Of a DNA stretch of 18,007 bases, positions 1 through 7,298 are shown piece after piece. The notes beneath the pieces were generated by a model. It saw only the letters and a list, made by a program, of their open reading frames with translations, ran no database searches and was not told the DNA's origin. The stretch is taken from the NCBI GenBank assembly GCA_002385475.1, contig DGDO01000102.1:905-18911 (forward strand), written 5' to 3'. Within the stretch, counting starts at the first letter, position 1, and each line of letters starts with the position of its first letter. This stretch comes from Candidatus Sordicultor fermentans. GTDB lineage: Bacteria > Atribacterota > Atribacteria > Atribacterales > Caldatribacteriaceae. The position numbers were made by a program, and so were the translations under genes.

Positions 1-183
1 TTAAAAGCATAACTATGTCTGTAACCATAAAACCAGTGAATGAAATATTTAACCTGTTTTAATGGTGGGAGCATTGCTTTCTTCTTCAATAAGCATACTC
101 TCTTGGTTGATATGATTTTAGAGGAGGTAGCTTGGCAATAACCGCTTCTCTCATCAGAATCTGTTGAGATTCTAAAGGCAGGA
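1..183. other. Left-edge non-coding stretch, no recognised gene
   Basis: No reading frame here resembles a known protein. A purine-rich GAGGAGGT (121-128) looks like a ribosome binding site but no sensible frame follows. A short inverted repeat, AGAATC (156-161) with GATTCT (168-173) around a 6-nt loop, lies just before the transposase remnant. The stretch could be further decayed insertion-sequence DNA or the non-coding tail of a locus outside the window. Confidence 0.4.
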
Positions 184-385
184 TTGTTCTGTGAACGATA
201 TAAGAACTTCAAAAAGAGCAACCGGATTTCTATACCCAAGGAGAACATAAAGAGGAGAGGAAATGAAAGTCGACGGGGTAGATCAAACCATAACCCATGT
301 AGACCAGGAAAGAGGAGAGATAGAACCAGCCTACCTATTTGTAGTGGTACTACCGGCAAGCAGCTTGAACATTGAGATGGTATAA
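184..385 (+). pseudogene. Remnant of an IS21-family istA transposase
   Basis: Two adjacent reading frames together resemble the middle of an IS21-type (IS408-like) IstA transposase, the part entering the DDE catalytic core. Frame one, from 184, reads LFCERYKNFKKSNRISI, like the family's FCERY..F.. segment. Frame two, from the ATG at 263, reads MKVDGVDQTI and then GEIEPAYLFVVVLPASS, like the family's (M)xVDWAGxTI...GE..PAYLFVAVLPxS block; the Asp of the VDW motif (first catalytic acid) is present but Trp is replaced by Gly. A frame change separates the halves, a stop (TAA, 383-385) ends the second, and no istB partner or terminal inverted repeats were found. This is a dead fragment of about 65 codons against roughly 400-500 in an intact IstA. 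The family match is from memory of the motifs; the decay is seen directly. Confidence 0.68.
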
Positions 386-431
386 GTCCGACTTGAAAAG
401 AAATAGGTTTAACACAGAGCCTCAAAATGCT

Positions 432-461
432 TTGACACTATTAATTTTTCTATGCTAGAAT
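432..461 (+). promoter_or_regulatory. Sigma-70-type promoter of the sugar ABC operon
   Basis: A perfect -35 box TTGACA (432-437) is followed after 18 nt by TAGAAT (456-461), preceded by TGC to give an extended -10. Transcription would begin near 468, leaving a leader of roughly 35 nt before the ATPase start at 502. No operator palindrome was recognised, so the regulator is unknown. It lies downstream of the transposase remnant, so the operon has its own promoter. Confidence 0.75.
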
Positions 462-501
462 AGCTAAAATTATTTGGTGTCTGTGCCTAGAGGAAAAATT
501 T

Positions 502-2010
502 ATGTCTAATGGTCCTTTGCTAGAGATGAAGCAAATATGCAAACGTTTTCCTGGCGTCCAAGCCTTGAGAAACGTTAGTATCGCCGTTTGTGGTGGAGAA
601 ATTCATGCTCTAATTGGAGAGAATGGAGCTGGCAAGTCTACTCTCATGAAGATTCTGGCTGGGGTCTATCCAGCAGATTCTGGAGAGATTTATCTGAATG
701 GTCACCGAGTAAAGATTTCCAATCTCCAAGAAGCTCAAAAGCTAGGTATAAGTATTATTTTTCAAGAGTTTAATTTAATTCCTCATATTTCGATTGGAGA
801 GAACATTTTTTTTGGTCGTTTCCCCCAAGGATTTTGTGGTAGGGTTAACTGGGATAAATTATTTAACGATGCAAAACAGATTTTAACTTCTTTGGAAATT
901 GGTTTAGATCCTCGTTCTTTAATAAAGGATTTATCAGTAGCTGACCAGCAAATGGTAGAAATAGCCAAAGCGTTATCCCTTCAATCGCAGGTTTTAATCA
1001 TGGATGAACCTACATCAGCTTTAACCCAGAAAGAAATCGACATTTTATTTGCTTTAATGAAAAAATTAAAGAACCAAGGTGTGGCTATTATTTTTATTAG
1101 CCATCGTCTTGAAGAAGTAAAAGAGATAGCGGATCGGATAACTATTCTTCGTGACGGAGAAAAAGTTTGTACAGCCGAAGCGAAAAATTTAACCCGTGAA
1201 GAGATTGCCAATCTAATGGTAGGAAGAGAAATGGAAACTATGTTTCCCAAACAGGAAGCAAAGATTGGACAAACTATTTTAGAAATTAAAAACCTCTGTC
1301 GAAAAGGAAAATTAAATAATATATCTTTTTGTTTGAGAAGGGGTGAAATTTTAGGTATTTATGGCTTAGTTGGGGCAGGAAGAACTGAATTAGCCAGAGC
1401 AATTTTTGGCGAGGACTCAGTTGATACAGGAGACATCTTGATAGAGGAGGAACCGGTTACTTTCTATTCTCCCTATGATGCGGTTCATGCTGGAATTGGC
1501 ATGGTTCCAGAAGATCGATCTCGGCAGGGTCTCTTGCTTACTCAAAGTGTTGAGTTTAATATTTCCTTGCCTAGTCTTATTAACTATGCCAGTTTTGGAA
1601 AAATGAATAAGAAGCTTGTACTGGAAAGAGCATCAAAACAGGTCAAAGCATTAAATATAAAAACTCCATCTTTAGATCAAAAAGTGATGTATTTAAGCGG
1701 AGGTAACCAGCAAAAGGTAGTTTTAGCCAAGTGGTTGGAATTAGAGCCCCGAATTCTCATCCTTGATGAACCCACTCGGGGAATTGATGTGGGAGCTAAA
1801 GCAGAAATTTACTCTCTCATTAGCAATTTAGCTCAAAAAGGATTTGGAGTAATCATGATATCTTCTGAATTGCCAGAAATTTTAGGTATGAGCGATCGAA
1901 TATTGGTAATGAATAAAGGTCGAATTACTGCTCAATTTAATAGAGAAGAAGCTGAACCCCAGAAAATTATTATGGCTGCTGCTGGGAGGGTTAATAATGA
2001 ATCAAACTAA
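502..2010 (+). CDS. Sugar ABC transporter, double ATPase subunit (RbsA/MglA type)
   Basis: This cytoplasmic subunit powers import of a simple sugar through the CUT2 (ribose/galactose/xylose) class of ABC transporters. It has the class's tandem nucleotide-binding domains in 502 residues, the usual length. Domain 1 has Walker A GENGAGKST (39-47), signature LSVADQQ (144-150) and Walker B VLIMDEP (164-170). Domain 2 has the typically degenerate Walker A GLVGAGRTE (288-296, Lys replaced by Arg), signature LSGGNQQ (398-404) and Walker B ILILDEPT (418-425). The second site is therefore probably weak or non-hydrolysing, as known for RbsA. The ATG is preceded by AGAGGAA at suitable spacing, about 40 nt downstream of the promoter. 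The last 14 bp overlap the permease gene. The exact sugar cannot be told from the ATPase, so no specific symbol is given. Confidence 0.95.
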   Translation: MSNGPLLEMKQICKRFPGVQALRNVSIAVCGGEIHALIGENGAGKSTLMKILAGVYPADSGEIYLNGHRVKISNLQEAQKLGISIIFQEFNLIPHISIGENIFFGRFPQGFCGRVNWDKLFNDAKQILTSLEIGLDPRSLIKDLSVADQQMVEIAKALSLQSQVLIMDEPTSALTQKEIDILFALMKKLKNQGVAIIFISHRLEEVKEIADRITILRDGEKVCTAEAKNLTREEIANLMVGREMETMFPKQEAKIGQTILEIKNLCRKGKLNNISFCLRRGEILGIYGLVGAGRTELARAIFGEDSVDTGDILIEEEPVTFYSPYDAVHAGIGMVPEDRSRQGLLLTQSVEFNISLPSLINYASFGKMNKKLVLERASKQVKALNIKTPSLDQKVMYLSGGNQQKVVLAKWLELEPRILILDEPTRGIDVGAKAEIYSLISNLAQKGFGVIMISSELPEILGMSDRILVMNKGRITAQFNREEAEPQKIIMAAAGRVNNESN

Positions 2011-2935
2011 TTTAGGTAAAGTATTTAAAAGCTTGGGCTCGGTAATTGGACTTATTGGGTTATCATTGGTTTTAAGTTTTCTAACGCCGGCCTTTTTGAC
2101 AGTTAATAATATTTTAAATGTGTTAAGACAGGTGTCGGTTATCTCTATATTGGCAGCCGGTGAAACCTTTGTTATTTTAACTGGAGGGATTGACCTTTCA
2201 GTAGGTTCAATGCTGGGTTTATGTGGAGTAATGTTGGCCGGAACTTTGAACAGAACAGGATCACCCTTATTAGCTGTATTAGCAGGCCTATCTTTAGGGG
2301 CTCTTATGGGGTTGACTAATGGAGTGCTGGTAAGTAAAGGGAAACTTCCTCCTTTTTGTGCCACTTTGGGAATGATGGCCATTGCTCGGGGTTTAGCTTT
2401 TGTTTATACTCAAGGACGCCCTATTAGCGGGTTCCCTCAATCTTTTAGATTTTTTGGTACCGGTTATCTGGGTTCAATTCCGGTTCCAATTATTATTGCC
2501 TTGGCCGTGTTTACCTTTGCCTACTATGTTTTGAGTCAAACTGTTTTTGGAAGATACGTATATTCTTTGGGAAGTAACGAAACAGCCACTCGAATGTCAG
2601 GGATAAAAACTGATTATTACAAAACCTGGGTCTATTTGGTTAGTGGTATTTTAGCCGGTTTAGCAGCTATTGTTTTTACTGCTCGAATAAATTCAGGACA
2701 TCCAGCAGCAGGAGAAGGCTACGAATTGGATGCCATTGCAGCAGTTGTTATTGGAGGCACAAGCTTATCCGGTGGGGAAGGGACAATTATTGGTACCTTT
2801 ATTGGCGCTTTGATTATGGGAGTTATTAGGAATGGCTTAAACTTAGTTAATGTAGATCCCTTTTGGCAACAGGTAGTCATAGGAGCAGTAATTATTTTTG
2901 CTGTACTGGCAGATCAGAGAACCAAAAGAAGTTAA
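1997..2935 (+). CDS. Sugar ABC transporter permease (RbsC type)
   Basis: This integral inner-membrane subunit of a CUT2-class importer forms the sugar channel, probably as a homodimer. The 312-residue protein is hydrophobic nearly throughout, with about 8-10 membrane segments. It shows the family blocks GGIDLSVGS (63-71), GRYVYSLGSNETATRMSG (185-202, the cytoplasmic loop that contacts the ATPase) and a region around 242-263 containing DAIAAVVIGGTSLSGG. The start overlaps the end of the ATPase gene by 14 bp, with GGGAGGG about 6 nt upstream of the ATG, so translation is probably coupled. Length and motifs are normal. Only one permease gene is present, as expected for RbsC-type systems. Confidence 0.94.
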   Translation: MNQTNLGKVFKSLGSVIGLIGLSLVLSFLTPAFLTVNNILNVLRQVSVISILAAGETFVILTGGIDLSVGSMLGLCGVMLAGTLNRTGSPLLAVLAGLSLGALMGLTNGVLVSKGKLPPFCATLGMMAIARGLAFVYTQGRPISGFPQSFRFFGTGYLGSIPVPIIIALAVFTFAYYVLSQTVFGRYVYSLGSNETATRMSGIKTDYYKTWVYLVSGILAGLAAIVFTARINSGHPAAGEGYELDAIAAVVIGGTSLSGGEGTIIGTFIGALIMGVIRNGLNLVNVDPFWQQVVIGAVIIFAVLADQRTKRS

Positions 2936-2945
2936 AAGGAGGTGA
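2936..2945 (+). promoter_or_regulatory. Strong Shine-Dalgarno without an obvious start codon
   Basis: AAGGAGGTGA begins immediately after the permease stop and is a near-perfect anti-16S match, yet no ATG, GTG or TTG opens a frame at proper distance. The only frame at good spacing begins with ATA at 2952 and would encode 17 residues before TAG (3003-3005). The binding-protein gene has its own Shine-Dalgarno near 3033-3037. This may be the ribosome site of a lost small gene or a ribosome-standby/mRNA-protecting site. Confidence 0.45.
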
Positions 2946-3044
2946 AGAATAATAAACGAATCGAATCATCCTGAAACAGCAGGTTTTAAGGTATCTTTTA
3001 TTTAGTCAATTTAGTCAAAACAAATAATAATTGGAGGAATGAGT

Positions 3045-3971
3045 ATGACGAAAAAAATAGGAGTTGGTAGTTTAATTGCTTTTCTACTGTTTTTTGTTTT
3101 TTCCTTAGGAGCTTTTGCGCAGGAAAAGATAACTTTAGGTTACTCAGTTCAAGACTTGGGTAATCAATATTGGTACACGGTAGCCCAGGGAGTGAAAGAT
3201 AGAGCTTCTGAATTAGGAAATGTTGATGTAGTTGTCTTAGATGCTCGGACTGACCCAAGTGCTCAATTGGCTCAGGTAGAGGATTTAGTTCAACAAAAGG
3301 TAGATTTAATTTTGCTTTCTCCCTGGGATCCTGATCCAGGTGGAAGCGCAGTAGAAATAGCTAACGAGGCAGGAATACCAGTTATTGTTTTAGATGTTGG
3401 AGTAAATTCTGGGAGAATTGAGACTTTTATCGTTTCTGACAATTATGAGGGAGGACAACTAGCTGGAGAGTTTGTAGCAGAAAAAATTGGAAAGGGAGGC
3501 CAGGTGGCCATAATTCAGTGTCAACTAGGATACGTTATTCCAGCCTTGCGAGAAAAAGGATTCGAGGACACTATGGCAAAATACGACATAGAAGTTGTAG
3601 CTAAACAGCCAGCTGACTCGCAAAGGTCCCTAGGCATGACTGTGATGGAAGACTTTATTCAAGCTCATCCCGATTTAGACGCGGTATTCGCTTGCAATGA
3701 TGAAATGGCTCTTGGAGCTCTTGAAGCCGTGCGAGGTGCAGGTTTACAGAATAAAATAATGGTAGTCGGCTTTGATGCTATTCACGATGCCTTGGTGTCA
3801 ATTAAAGAAGGTGGTCTGGCGGCCACAGTTGCTCAGCAACCATATGAAATGGGTAAAATGGGGGTAGATTGTGCCCTCAAAGTGCTGAATGGTGAAAAAC
3901 TAGATGAGACGATTTACATTCCTGTAGTTTTAGTTACTCCTGAAAATGTAGATGAATTCCTTAAAGAATAA
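3045..3971 (+). CDS. Periplasmic sugar-binding protein (RbsB type)
   Basis: This is the substrate-binding component of the importer, capturing the sugar outside the inner membrane. The 308-residue precursor has a basic start (MTKK), a hydrophobic core and an AFA-QE cleavage site (about 25/26); there is no lipobox cysteine, so it should be soluble periplasmic. Family landmarks are the N-terminal strand LGYSVQDLGNQYW (31-43), DNYEGGQLAGE (132-142), CNDEMALGALEAV (217-229), VGFDAIHDAL (241-250) and TVAQQPYEMG (261-270), the periplasmic-binding-protein/LacI sugar fold. I chose ATG 3045 over the upstream ATG at 3039 because the GGAGG at 3033-3037 nearly abuts 3039 but lies 7 nt from 3045. Ribose, galactose and other pentoses or hexoses remain possible ligands. 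Confidence 0.93.
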   Translation: MTKKIGVGSLIAFLLFFVFSLGAFAQEKITLGYSVQDLGNQYWYTVAQGVKDRASELGNVDVVVLDARTDPSAQLAQVEDLVQQKVDLILLSPWDPDPGGSAVEIANEAGIPVIVLDVGVNSGRIETFIVSDNYEGGQLAGEFVAEKIGKGGQVAIIQCQLGYVIPALREKGFEDTMAKYDIEVVAKQPADSQRSLGMTVMEDFIQAHPDLDAVFACNDEMALGALEAVRGAGLQNKIMVVGFDAIHDALVSIKEGGLAATVAQQPYEMGKMGVDCALKVLNGEKLDETIYIPVVLVTPENVDEFLKE

Positions 3972-3996
3972 TAAATGATAGTGATAGTCAGCTATA

Positions 3997-4041
3997 AATT
4001 ATTTGGCCTATGGTCTTATTGTCACCATAGGCCAAATAATT
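3997..4041. terminator. Perfect-stem, probably bidirectional terminator
   Basis: AATTATTTGGCCTATGGT (3997-4014) is exactly repeated in inverted orientation at 4024-4041 around a 9-nt loop. The 18-bp stem has a GC-containing upper half (GGCC) and an AT-only base, so the 3' arm supplies the U-rich tract in either direction. It sits 25 nt after the binding-protein stop and 59 nt beyond the hflX stop, between convergent operons, so it can terminate both. Confidence 0.88.
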
Positions 4042-4100
4042 ATACTTTATAAAACTTTACATAATATACATTATGGGAACTAAACTATTAAACCTGAACT

Positions 4101-5369
4101 TCAGAACCGAACTTCAGAAAGATCACAAATTTTAGCAGCGGCTTCCTTTCGAACCACGCATTTTATCATTACTTCTCCATCTTTCATAGTTTTAAGTTCT
4201 TCTATATACCCCTGCTGATATATTTCCTCTTGTATCAGTGGAAGCTGAGAGTGATTAACCTGCAAGCACAGATGTCTGACCTCGTGTTGTAAAGAAAGAG
4301 AAATTTTTTCTTTGAGCTCTTTTAATCCCGTTGTTTTCTGTGCCGATATGAAAGCATAGACATAATTTTCTTCGATTTCCCTTTCTAAAACCAAGGGTGA
4401 CTGAAGAAGATCGATTTTATTGAATACCAAAATACGAGGAGAATTGTTTATTCCCAGCTCTTCTAGGATTTGATTTATAACTTGAAAATGGAGATAGTAA
4501 TCTTCATCGGAAATATCTATTACTTCCAGGATCAGGTCAGCGTCTTTAATTTCTTCTAAAGTAGCTCGAAAAGCATCCTTTATAGTGGTGGGCATTTGCC
4601 GGATAAATCCTACAGTATCGGTAAAAAGAGTCTCTCCCACTCCAGGGATAAAAAGCTTTCTTGTGGTAGGATCCAAAGTAGCAAACATTTTCTTTTCTAC
4701 ATAAACCTGAGAACCAGTTAGGGCATTTAGCAAAGTGGATTTTCCAGCATTGGTATAGCCTACTAAAGCAACATTAGGAATTTTTCTTGCTCGACGCAAA
4801 TTTTTTTGTACATCTCTCTGTCTCTCTATTTTCTGTAACTCTCGATTTAAGTGGGCAATGCGGTCTTTAATTTTCCTTCTTTCCACCTCAATTTTTTGCT
4901 CTCCTGGACCTCGGGTGCCTATACCTCCTCCTGTCTGGGATAGCTCTCTACCCTTTCCAGTTAAGCGACTGAGCTGATAACGGAGCTGAGCTAATTCTAC
5001 TTTAATTTTCCCCTGAGCAGTGCGAGCTCTTTGAGCGAATATTTCATGAATCAAAGCATTCTTGGTATATACAGGAACTTGCCAGGTTTCTTCCAGATTT
5101 CTCTGTTGGGAAGGAGTTATTTCTACATTAAACAGAATAAAATTAGCCTCCGGATTATCCTCAATTAAGCTTTTGATTTCCTCTACCTTTCCCTTGCCCA
5201 AGTAATACTTATAAAAAGGTTTTTTTACTCGAGATTCTACTTCTGCCAAAATCTTCCAGCCCGCGCTCCAGGCAACTTCTTCAATTTCTCTTTTTTCTCC
5301 TTCCCAGGAAGAAAAAGAGCGATTGTTTCCCTGATCCACGAGAACCAGAATTCCTCTTTTTTCCTCCAA
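4101..5369 (-). CDS. hflX: Ribosome-associated GTPase HflX
   Basis: HflX is a GTPase that binds the 50S subunit and helps split or rescue stalled ribosomes. The 422-residue protein has the HflX N-terminal domain with the family block IHEIFAQRARTAQGKIKVEL (107-126), the glycine-rich linker GGGIGTRGPGE (147-157), a basic coiled-coil stretch (about 160-195) and a G domain. G motifs are G1 GYTNAGKST (204-212), G3 DTVG (251-254), G4 NKID (317-320) and G5 SAQK (342-345). The start is TTG, 3 nt after the glycosyltransferase stop; GGAGGTGA inside the end of that gene is its likely ribosome site, at a rather long spacing. It is the last gene of the rpsB operon and is followed by the shared terminator. 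Confidence 0.96.
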   Translation of the reverse strand: MEEKRGILVLVDQGNNRSFSSWEGEKREIEEVAWSAGWKILAEVESRVKKPFYKYYLGKGKVEEIKSLIEDNPEANFILFNVEITPSQQRNLEETWQVPVYTKNALIHEIFAQRARTAQGKIKVELAQLRYQLSRLTGKGRELSQTGGGIGTRGPGEQKIEVERRKIKDRIAHLNRELQKIERQRDVQKNLRRARKIPNVALVGYTNAGKSTLLNALTGSQVYVEKKMFATLDPTTRKLFIPGVGETLFTDTVGFIRQMPTTIKDAFRATLEEIKDADLILEVIDISDEDYYLHFQVINQILEELGINNSPRILVFNKIDLLQSPLVLEREIEENYVYAFISAQKTTGLKELKEKISLSLQHEVRHLCLQVNHSQLPLIQEEIYQQGYIEELKTMKDGEVMIKCVVRKEAAAKICDLSEVRF

Positions 5370-5372
5370 CTT

Positions 5373-6029
5373 TTATTTATCACCTCCCCTGTAAAAGTTT
5401 TTAATAATATCCCAGTACATTTTCATCCTCTCTCTCAATCCCTTAATCAATCCTAATTTTTCTTCTTTCATTACTTGAGTGAGCCCGGGAAGCTTAACCA
5501 GCTTTACTCTTACTCCATTTTTCCGAATATAGCGATTAATAGCCACTTCTACTCCATAACGGGAAACTTCTATATCGGGAATATTTTGCAAGATGTCGAT
5601 TCTTATAGCTCTCTGACCGGAAAGAAAAGGAGCAATTTTTTGAGCAAAATCAGTCGCAAAACGACCATCTTCGAAAATTCCGATGGTAACGTCAGCCTCC
5701 CCATCTATAACCGGCTTAACTAAATCTATTACATGCTGATGGGTAAGTCCTATTAAGTCAGCATCTAATAAAAGAACTACATTAGAAGTGGTATTCATCA
5801 GCCCCTGATAGAGAGCCCCGCCCTTACCCACATTATACAATAGCTCTACCACTTCTACTCCCCTACTTCGGGCAACATCTACTGTGTGGTCAGTAGAGCC
5901 ATCACTTACCACTACAATCTGATTGAGGAAAGGGATAGCTTTTAAAACATCAATAATGGGACCAATGGTTTTTTCCTCATTATAAGCAGCTATAATAGCT
6001 GTGGCTTTAGCATTTATACTTACATTCAC
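5373..6029 (-). CDS. Family-2 (GT-A) glycosyltransferase, acceptor unknown
   Basis: This soluble 218-residue protein consists of little more than one GT-A domain, the fold that transfers sugars from nucleotide-sugars. Visible motifs are AYNEE (15-19), VSDGSTDHT (41-49, nucleotide binding), NVGKGGAL (66-73), the DxD-like LLDADL (87-92, metal/nucleotide-sugar site) and SGQRAI (137-142). There are no membrane segments. It most resembles the group including glucosyl-3-phosphoglycerate synthase-like and dolichyl-phosphate-sugar-synthase-like enzymes, but donor and acceptor cannot be told. The start is GTG, 12 nt after proS, with no clear Shine-Dalgarno, so translation is probably coupled to proS. 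The basic C-terminal tail (about 195-218) might bring it near the membrane; that is inference. Confidence 0.85.
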   Translation of the reverse strand: MNVSINAKATAIIAAYNEEKTIGPIIDVLKAIPFLNQIVVVSDGSTDHTVDVARSRGVEVVELLYNVGKGGALYQGLMNTTSNVVLLLDADLIGLTHQHVIDLVKPVIDGEADVTIGIFEDGRFATDFAQKIAPFLSGQRAIRIDILQNIPDIEVSRYGVEVAINRYIRKNGVRVKLVKLPGLTQVMKEEKLGLIKGLRERMKMYWDIIKNFYRGGDK

Positions 6030-6041
6030 TTTTTCGTTAGC

Positions 6042-7298
6042 TCAGACTTTCGGAGCCAATTCCTCCTTTAATTTTAAAAGAAGAGTTAAAACCTCTTCCT
6101 TTTTTGTCTCCCATCTCTCGTTATTCTGACGAATTTTAATCTCTATTTTTCCCTCTTGGGACATTTTTTCTCCCACGATCACCTGAAGGGGAAAACCAAT
6201 TAAATCTGCTTCACTAAATTTATAACCAGCACTGAACTCCCGATCATCTATCACTACCTCAAAGTCTCTTTTCTTTAGTTCCTGGTAAATTTCTTCCGCT
6301 GCTTTTCTTTGTTCTGCTTTTCTCCAGTTTACTGGTATTATTACTACTTCATAGGGTGAGATGCTAAGAGGCCACTGAATTCCCTTTTCATCATGACAAG
6401 CTTCGATGGCTGCAGCCATGGTCCTACCAATACCAATACCATAACAACCCATAATTAACGGTTTTTCTTCCCCATCCTTATCCACAAAATAAGCTTTCAT
6501 AGACTCACTGTATTTGGTTCCCAGTTGAAATATATGACCTACCTCTATTCCCCTCTTCTCTTCCAAGCTATCTCCACAGTTAGGGCATTTTGCCTCCTCT
6601 TGGGTGGTGCCGAAATCGCAAGCCGGGCATACCAAGAATTTTTCTTCTCCAGAATCAGCCGGAATAAGAAACTCGTGTGATACCTCTCCACCGATTACTC
6701 CACTCTCGGCAAGAACAATTTTATAGGATAAACCACAACGACTGAAAACTCTACAATAAGCATTGTACATCTTTTCATAACTAACTCTCAACCCCTCAAA
6801 ATCCCGATCAAAGCTGTACAGGTCTTTCATTATAAATTCTCGGGCTCTCATCACTCCAAATCGCGGTCTGATCTCGTCTCGAAATTTAGTTTGAATCTGA
6901 TATAATAAAAGTGGCAGCTGGCGATAAGAACGAATTTCACGACGGGCTAAGTCGGTGATTACCTCTTCATGAGTAGGACCTAAACAAAAGTCTCTATCTC
7001 TACGGTCTTTTAGTCTGATCAATTCTGGTCCATAAATCTCCCATCTTCCTGTCTCTTTCCACAATTCTCCAGGGTGTAGAGCGGGTAGAAGTAATTCCTG
7101 CCCCCCTGCTCTATCCATTTCTTCCTTAACTATTTTGGTAATTTTATTAAGGGTGCGCAGCCCTAAAGGTAAAAAAATGTACACGCCAGAAGAGAGCTGT
7201 CTAATCATTCCTGCCCGTAACATCAAACTATGACTCGCAATTTCTGCTTCCTGGGGATTTTCTTTTAAAGTAGGAACAAAAAGTGAGGACATTCTCAA
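6042..7298 (-). CDS. proS: Prolyl-tRNA synthetase lacking the editing (INS) domain
   Basis: A class II synthetase that charges tRNA-Pro with proline. Motif 1 lies around RQLSSGVYIFLPLG (33-46), followed by GPTHEE (107-112), motif 2 FRDEIRPRFGVMRAREF (139-155), RGIEVGHIFQLGTKYS (249-264), motif 3 GCYGIGIGR (284-292) and the C-terminal anticodon-binding domain (about 315-418). Canonical bacterial ProRS is about 570 residues, with a roughly 180-residue INS editing domain between motifs 2 and 3. Here the protein is 418 residues and that interval holds only a short CPAC (224-227)...CPNC (238-241) pair, zinc-ribbon-like. Post-transfer editing of Ala-tRNA-Pro in cis is therefore presumably absent. 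TTG at 7298 overlaps the ispG stop (TTGA) and lies 10 nt from GGAGG; the ATG two codons later is a weaker alternative. Confidence 0.95.
   Translation of the reverse strand: MRMSSLFVPTLKENPQEAEIASHSLMLRAGMIRQLSSGVYIFLPLGLRTLNKITKIVKEEMDRAGGQELLLPALHPGELWKETGRWEIYGPELIRLKDRRDRDFCLGPTHEEVITDLARREIRSYRQLPLLLYQIQTKFRDEIRPRFGVMRAREFIMKDLYSFDRDFEGLRVSYEKMYNAYCRVFSRCGLSYKIVLAESGVIGGEVSHEFLIPADSGEEKFLVCPACDFGTTQEEAKCPNCGDSLEEKRGIEVGHIFQLGTKYSESMKAYFVDKDGEEKPLIMGCYGIGIGRTMAAAIEACHDEKGIQWPLSISPYEVVIIPVNWRKAEQRKAAEEIYQELKKRDFEVVIDDREFSAGYKFSEADLIGFPLQVIVGEKMSQEGKIEIKIRQNNERWETKKEEVLTLLLKLKEELAPKV

Noticed and set aside
184..375. A 63-residue intact small gene
   Set aside because: Its first part matches IstA but the match continues in another frame from 263, so this is a frameshifted remnant.
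2998..3258. Minus-strand frame opposite the start of the binding protein
   Set aside because: It lies antisense to a clear signal peptide and N-terminal domain and shows no similarity or start signals.
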